Below, piece by piece: positions 7,781 to 11,868 of a stretch of DNA of 11,868 bases. The stretch is taken from positions 1 through 11,868 of the forward strand of contig JAOALB010000361.1 of assembly GCA_025331125.1 (NCBI GenBank), given 5' to 3'. The stretch is from Mycogone perniciosa (Eukaryota > Ascomycota > Sordariomycetes > Hypocreales > Hypocreaceae). Both the position numbers and the translations under genes were made by a program. Numbering within the stretch: position 1 is the stretch's first letter; each line of letters begins with the position of its first letter. The notes beneath the pieces were generated by a model, which saw only the letters and a program-made list of their open reading frames with translations, made no database searches and was not told the origin of the DNA.

Positions 7781-7864
7781 ATTATTAATAATAATAATAA
7801 TATAATTTTTATAAATATTTTTATTATTAATAATAATAATAATATAATTTTTATAAATATTTTT
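7781..7864. repeat. Exact 42-bp tandem duplication
   Basis: The units at 7781-7822 and 7823-7864 are identical by eye, each an ATTATTAATAATAATAATAA-type run followed by TATAATTTTTATAAATATTTTT. Identity despite the eroded surroundings suggests duplication after the erosion, for example by replication slippage. Confidence 0.75.
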
Positions 7865-7996
7865 ATTTAAATATTTTTATTAAATATAATTTTAATAATT
7901 AATAATAAAATAATAATAAAGAATTTCTTTTTATTAAATATAATTATAATTATTTTATAAAAATAATTAATTATAATATTAATTATTTTTATTAAA

Positions 7997-8192
7997 TCCT
8001 TGGATTCAACAAGGAAAGTAACAATCACAGGTTAAGCATTCAATTCTAGAACTGAACCTCGCTATTGCCATTTATAGCTATCTAATCCGCAAGGATTAGA
8101 ACACTAAACAAGCTATATTTGGCAATAGGAATTTACAAATTAAGGTTTGGCCGTTGGCATGTTAATTCATGTTAAATCCAAACCAACCAAAG
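7997..8192. mobile_element. Structured GC-retaining island, possible MITE
   Basis: This 196-bp segment has ordinary base composition inside the AT desert and keeps many CpA and some CpG and CpC sites. It is flanked by TTATTAAA on both sides (7989-7996 and 8193-8200), which could be an 8-bp target duplication or chance in AT-rich DNA. Its ends are weakly inverted (TCCTTGG, and CTTTGG on the other strand). Inside are several inverted repeats: TCCTTG/CAAGGA (7997-8015), a compound hairpin (8062-8128), and GGTTTGG/CCAAACC (8144-8184). No frame is open. It could be a late-inserted miniature transposon or a structured RNA or DNA element. The identity is unknown. Confidence 0.4.
8062..8128. repeat. 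Compound hairpin with GCAA loop
   Basis: The outer stem is CTATTGCCA (8062-8070) with TGGCAATAG (8120-8128). After a symmetric TT/TT internal loop comes TATAGCT (8073-8079) with AGCTATA (8111-8117). The apical hairpin is TCTAATCC (8081-8088), GCAA, GGATTAGA (8093-8100), a perfect 8-bp stem with a GNRA-class loop. A 10-base bulge (8101-8110) lies on one side. In total 24 Watson-Crick pairs fit in 67 bases, far more order than the surroundings offer. Strand of action, if any, is unknown. Confidence 0.65.
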
Positions 8193-9318
8193 TTATTAAA
8201 CAATTACTTTATTATTATTAATACTTTTATTATTATTAATTACTTTATTAATTTCTTAGTTTATATTAATTAATTTTTAAATATAATTAATATTATTTTC
8301 ATAGTTTTTATTTCATTTATTAAATACTTTAATATATATTTTTATAAAAAGAGAATTTAACAAAAAATATACTTTTATATATATTAAATATTAATTTTTT
8401 AAATAAAAAATAATTTATTTTTAAATGTTTAATTATTATAAATTTTATTATTATTATATTTTTAATTGATTTTGTAAAAAGTAAAGAATGTATATATAAT
8501 ATACGTTTAATTAAATATATATTTTTTAAAATATATACTAAGATTTTTATAATAAGTTTTTTTTATTATAATTATTTCCTTTTTATATAATAATCATTTT
8601 AATTTATTATAATAAATTTCTTTTATTTTAAAATTTATAAAACTTCTTTTTTTTAAAAAATTTATAAAATTCTTTTTATTTTTTATATTATTTATCTATT
8701 ATTTATTATTATTTTATAAAAATATTATTTATGATAAAAAAAATATTATTAATTTATTAAAAATGAAATATATTTTAAATAAGTTAAAAAAAAACTTTAT
8801 TTATATATTTCTTAATTTTATATTTATAAAATATTCTTAATATATTATTTAATCTTTATTTAATTTTTAATTAAATAAATAAGATATATTATTAAAAATA
8901 TAATTTTATAAATATTAAATTTTTTTTAAGATTTAAATTTATGAAAAATTAATAATATAATAATATTTATTATTTATTAATTAATAATATTATTTATTAC
9001 TTTATATTTTTTTTAATATAAATCTTTTAAAAGCTTTATTTTAATAGATTCTCATTAATCTCTTTTTTATTTAAATTATTATTATTATTTATAAATTAAT
9101 AAAAAATTAATAATAATTTAAACCATAAATTATATAATTTTTAATATTGAAATAAATAATATAAAAAGTTCTATATATTTTTTATTATTATAATATTATA
9201 ATTTAAATATAAATTATATAACATACATTTTTAATATAAGTTTAATAATATTTTAATAAAGAATTATTAATATTATTATTATTATAATTTAATAAAGATT
9301 TTTTAATTAAATATATTC

Positions 9319-9446
9319 ATATTTAATATTTTTATAAAATAATATTCTATAAATAGTTTAATTTATTAAATATTTGAATATTTAATATTGTTATAAAATA
9401 ATATTCTATAAATAGTTTAATTTATTAAATATTTGAATATTTAATA
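9319..9446. repeat. 59-bp tandem repeat, 2.2 copies
   Basis: The units at 9319-9377 and 9378-9436 differ at one base (T versus G) by eye, and a third partial unit of ten bases follows. The shared core is TATAAAATAATATTCTATAA and then ATAGTTTAATTTATTAAATA. It is non-coding and probably a recent slippage or unequal-exchange duplication within eroded DNA. Confidence 0.75.
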
Positions 9447-10210
9447 TAATATTATTGTTTTAATTTCATAAAAATTCTTTTATATAATATATACAATTCT
9501 TTTAAATAAATTTACTAAAAGTAATAATGAAATAAAAATAATTTTATAAATATTTTATAAAAATAAAATAATAATATAATAATATAAATATTTTTTTTAT
9601 AATACTTTATAATTTTTTAGTATATTATTATAATAAAAAGTATTTTCAAAAAATATTACAATTTAATATTATTAAATTTATAAAATTTCTTATCATTAAA
9701 TAAATTCTAAATTATAACAAAAAAATTAAATAAAATTTTAATAAAGAAAATTATTATTAAGTTTAAGATATAATATATTATATTTTTATTTTTTATTATA
9801 AAAAAAAACTATATTTATTAAAATTATTAAAAACTTAATAATATTATTATGAAAAATTATTATTTATTATTATTAATTAAAAAGTTATTTAATATTTTAT
9901 ATAAGATTAAATTTTATATAAAATTAAATATAAAAGTAATATTTAATAAATTTTAAATTATAAAGAAATATAAATAAAAAATAAATTTTATAATTTAATT
10001 TAAATTATTTAAATTCTTTATTATATTTTTAATTTTTATAATATTTTAATTTTATTTTAATATTATATTTATTATATTTTTCATTATATATTTAATACAA
10101 TATATATAATTTATTTTCATAATCTTTCATTTTATTTTATTATAAAAAGAAAAGATTAATAATATATATATAAAATTATAAATAAATTAATTAATATAAA
10201 TATTTAAATT

Positions 10211-10329
10211 TGTCACGATCCAAGCACGTTTCCCTTATATACAGTTGGTACCGTTATGATAATTGCTACAAATGCGATTATTAGCCTATTCTTTTGCCTA
10301 TTGGCGTGACAGTATGACGGTTTGTCACA
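10211..10329 (+). repeat. Left terminal direct repeat
   Basis: It begins TGTCACGATCCAAGCACG and ends ATGACGGTTTGTCACA. A TATA-like CTTATATACAG is about 25 bases in. Most transition differences from the right copy are A or T in this copy, as if it has taken slightly more C-to-T damage. Confidence 0.75.
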
Positions 10330-10346
10330 CGATAATCGCATATAGC

Positions 10347-10367
10347 TGGTGGCCTCGGGTTCGAACC
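10347..10367 (+). other. Possible primer-binding site / B-box-like sequence
   Basis: TGGTGGCCTCGGGTTCGAACC begins with TGG, and its complement reads like a tRNA 3' part: a GGTTCGAACCC T-arm, then a run ending in CCA. However, the distance from the T-loop to CCA is 12 bases and not the 16 of a normal tRNA, and the site is 17 bases from the repeat end, so a standard primer site is uncertain. The GGTTCGAACC core is also a full Pol III B-box match. Confidence 0.35.
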
Positions 10368-10540
10368 GTGTTTGGCGTCACGATTTGTAGACCTCCGCCG
10401 CTAACAAGCCCACTATACGACAGTGCTGTAGGCAGGTACAGCAACTACAGTGTGCGCTTGGGGGATAGAACAACTGTATGGACCTGAAGGATAGATTGGT
10501 TCACTATCTGGTCGTTGCCTTAGGCTTGAGGACAAGCCCT

Positions 10541-10552
10541 GAGAGAGAGGGA
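10541..10552 (+). other. Polypurine tract
   Basis: GAGAGAGAGGGA lies five bases before the right repeat, where plus-strand DNA synthesis of an LTR element is primed. Confidence 0.5.
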
Positions 10553-10557
10553 CATCG

Positions 10558-10677
10558 TGTCACGTTCCGAGCACGTTTTCCCTTATATACAGTTGGTACC
10601 GTCATGATAATTGCTAGAAATGCGATTATTAGCCTATTCTTTTGCCTGTTGGCGTGACGGTATGACGGTTTGTCACA
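10558..10677 (+). repeat. Right terminal direct repeat
   Basis: It begins TGTCACGTTCCGAGCACG and ends ATGACGGTTTGTCACA, the partner of 10211-10329 at roughly 95 percent identity by eye. Confidence 0.75.
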
Positions 10678-11306
10678 GCTAAGTTAATCTAGGCTATATT
10701 ATTTAAACTAGTTTGTTAAAATATATTAAATATAGTAATTTAGTTTATTCAATTTAATATAATAGCCTTTATTAATTTAGCATTTAAATTAAATAAAGCT
10801 AAGCTTAGAGTAATTAAATATAAGGTTATTTTATTTTAATAAACTTAAAGAAATTAATTGAATATAATTATTAAATTAATTAAGTTAATTAAGGCTTTAT
10901 TATTTAAATTAGCTTAATATAATTAATTAAATATAGCTATAATTACTAAGTTAACTGAGTTAATTTCAGCTATATTATTTAAGTTAATTAATTCAAATAT
11001 ATTAAATATAGTTATAATTGTTAAGTTAGCTAAGTTAATTTAGGCTTTATTATTTAAATTAATTTATTAAAACTAATTATTTAAATTAATTAAATTAAAT
11101 AAAATTATATTATTTAAGTTAGTTAATAAAGTTAATTAAGTTAATTAAATATTTTAGAAAATAATTAAAAATATAATTTGGCAATAGAAATAATATATTA
11201 TAAAATCTATATATTTAGTATTAAAGATTATATTAATATTATTATTAAGTTTATTATTATTTAAGTTAATTTAGTTAATTAAATAAGTTTGTTATAAAGT
11301 TAGTAT
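10678..11306. repeat. AT-saturated tract with 75-bp degenerate repeat
   Basis: Units of about 75 bp start near 10873, 10948 and 11023. They share an AAGTTA..TAAGTTAATT-..GGCTTTATTATTTAA theme followed by an AATATATTAAATATAG theme, and a looser copy lies at 10678-10745. Surviving G and C are mainly in ApG and CpT. No reading frame is open. The word TTGGCAATAG at 11178-11187 repeats the outer arm of the hairpin in the island at 8119-8128. Confidence 0.55.
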
Positions 11307-11532
11307 TGTAACGGGTGTAGCCTAACTGGAAAGCACGCAGTTAGGGCACCTCTGTATTGTCTATCTATAGCTGAAGGAAGGAAGCTCTATACTAGCTATG
11401 TATGCGTTATATAGTTGTGCGTATAGGGTTGTAGCCGAGGTGGTTTCCTAATTAGGTAAGCGGTCTAGTATTGGTCGTATTTCCGGATTCGGCGTAGTCG
11501 CGATTCCGGGAGACATGGCCTAGCCTGTGACA
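11307..11532. mobile_element. Possible LTR or Pol III-derived relic
   Basis: The segment starts TGTAACGGG, a common opening of fungal LTRs, and a TG...CA-consistent end TGTGACA lies at 11526-11532, giving 226 bp. No matching target duplication or second copy is visible. Inside, TAGCCGAGGTGG (about 11432-11443) fully fits the Pol III A-box consensus. TAGCCTAACTGG (about 11317-11328) fits all but one position, and GTCGCGATTCC further on matches the B-box at about 8 of 11 positions. It may instead be a tRNA-derived SINE fragment. Confidence 0.25.
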
Positions 11533-11868
11533 CTAGTTATAGTTGATTAGTAGTATAATATAGTTTACCGAGATATTACTTTAAGCCTAGAATAGTACCA
11601 GTAATAGTTTTAGGAATCTTAAGGGAGCAGACCTGCTTAACTTTATTTAAAAGTACAGGTTATAACTGTTAATAAAAGTGATAATATTAATTAATATTCG
11701 CAGCCACCAGTATATATAGTTAAAGAGGTTTAGTGTTTTCACTTATCCTAGGTTGTTTGTTTGTTTGTTTTACTATTTACGTCCACTAAGCAAGCTAGTT
11801 ACACAAATCCCTTATGGGCAATAGGACGGTAGGAGCCGGCCAAGGTCTTTATCCTACCCACAGACAAG
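11533..11868. other. Unassigned non-coding DNA
   Basis: No gene is seen. There is a short (TTTG)n microsatellite at about 11753-11770 and a TATATATA run near 11711. The last 100 bases are GC-richer and could begin another feature beyond the window. Confidence 0.5.

Larger units (their letters stand above)
7310..10210. other. AT desert, RIP-like mutated DNA
   Basis: About 2.9 kb is almost wholly A and T, with stop codons frequent in all six frames and no gene visible. The exception is the island at 7997-8192. Surviving cytosines are mostly followed by T and surviving guanines mostly preceded by A, while CpG appears absent in the parts I counted. This fits exhaustive C-to-T mutation of a former repeat. 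The level of erosion exceeds classical CpA-only RIP. The original element cannot be recognised. A centromere-like or heterochromatic role is possible but not shown. Confidence 0.75.
10211..10677 (+). mobile_element. TRIM-like miniature LTR element
   Basis: Two direct repeats, 10211-10329 (119 bp) and 10558-10677 (120 bp), bound a 228-bp interior. Both start TGTCACG and end TTTGTCACA, so each is TG...CA. They differ by six substitutions and one indel, four of the substitutions being transitions. Near the left repeat is a possible primer-binding site (10347-10367), and just before the right repeat is a purine run (10541-10552), the expected order for a retroelement read rightwards. The interior encodes no protein, so movement would need enzymes from a full element. 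The adjacent 5-mers (aaatt and gctaa) do not match, so a target duplication is not seen. The element separates two AT-saturated tracts but is itself little eroded, which suggests it arrived later. Confidence 0.6.

Noticed and set aside
7997..8192. Group I or group II intron core
   Set aside because: Hairpins and a GNRA loop are present, but I could not identify the conserved core segments of either intron class.
7310..10210. Nuclear copy of mitochondrial DNA
   Set aside because: No mitochondrial gene, tRNA or rRNA is recognisable, and the composition is more extreme than usual fungal mtDNA. C-to-T erosion explains it better.
10347..10403. A complete tRNA gene on the minus strand
   Set aside because: The B-box and T-loop fit, but the acceptor stem cannot be closed and no anticodon arm with a standard loop was found.
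10263..10487. Plus-strand frame of 74 codons
   Set aside because: It starts inside the left terminal repeat and crosses the candidate primer site. It has no coding features.

Overview
The window looks like a transposon-rich, AT-biased compartment of a filamentous ascomycete (Pezizomycotina) genome. The reasons are TG...CA-bounded LTR-like sequences with TGTCACG ends, a fungal-type MULE transposase remnant, a LINE-type C-terminal fragment, small proteins with eukaryotic signal peptides behind pyrimidine/A-rich leaders, introns of fungal size where introns can be proposed, and very heavy C-to-T erosion resembling repeat-induced point mutation (RIP). No bacterial operon, rRNA, convincing tRNA or CRISPR array is present. 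The species cannot be named from the sequence.

Layout. 1-885: eroded non-coding DNA. 886-1251: a probable LTR with a 12-bp perfect hairpin and a TATA box, followed by further retroelement-like sequence and a 42-bp tandem repeat to 1657. 1853-2200: C-terminal remnant of a probable non-LTR retrotransposon, followed by a pyrimidine tract and a degenerate telomere-like run. 2430-3421 (-): MULE transposase with a FAR1-type zinc-binding domain, frameshifted and cut before its third catalytic residue. 3621-4214 (+): a divergent unknown gene killed by four in-frame stops, each one C-to-T step from a sense codon. 4389-4784 (-): an intact small secreted cysteine-containing protein, the best intact gene here. 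4997-5645: a 281-bp tandem repeat. 5792-6022: a weak candidate pseudogene. 6234-6547: a possible second small secreted protein gene, model uncertain. 6548-7309: mid-GC non-coding DNA. 7310-10210: an AT desert of only a few percent GC, broken by one 196-bp structured island at 7997-8192. 10211-10677: a miniature element with about 119-bp direct terminal repeats (TRIM-like). 10678-11306: a second AT-saturated tract with a 75-bp degenerate tandem repeat. 11307-11868: a possible LTR or Pol III-derived relic and flanking unassigned DNA.

The transposon relics do not form a pathway. They record successive insertion and mutational inactivation, and the small secreted gene at 4389-4784 sits intact among them. 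That arrangement is typical of the repeat-rich compartments of plant- or insect-associated fungi, but a host role is inference only. The most unusual signals are the hairpin-dense island that kept its C/G bases inside the AT desert, the strong CpT bias of the cytosines that survive in the desert, and the miniature LTR element between the two AT tracts.
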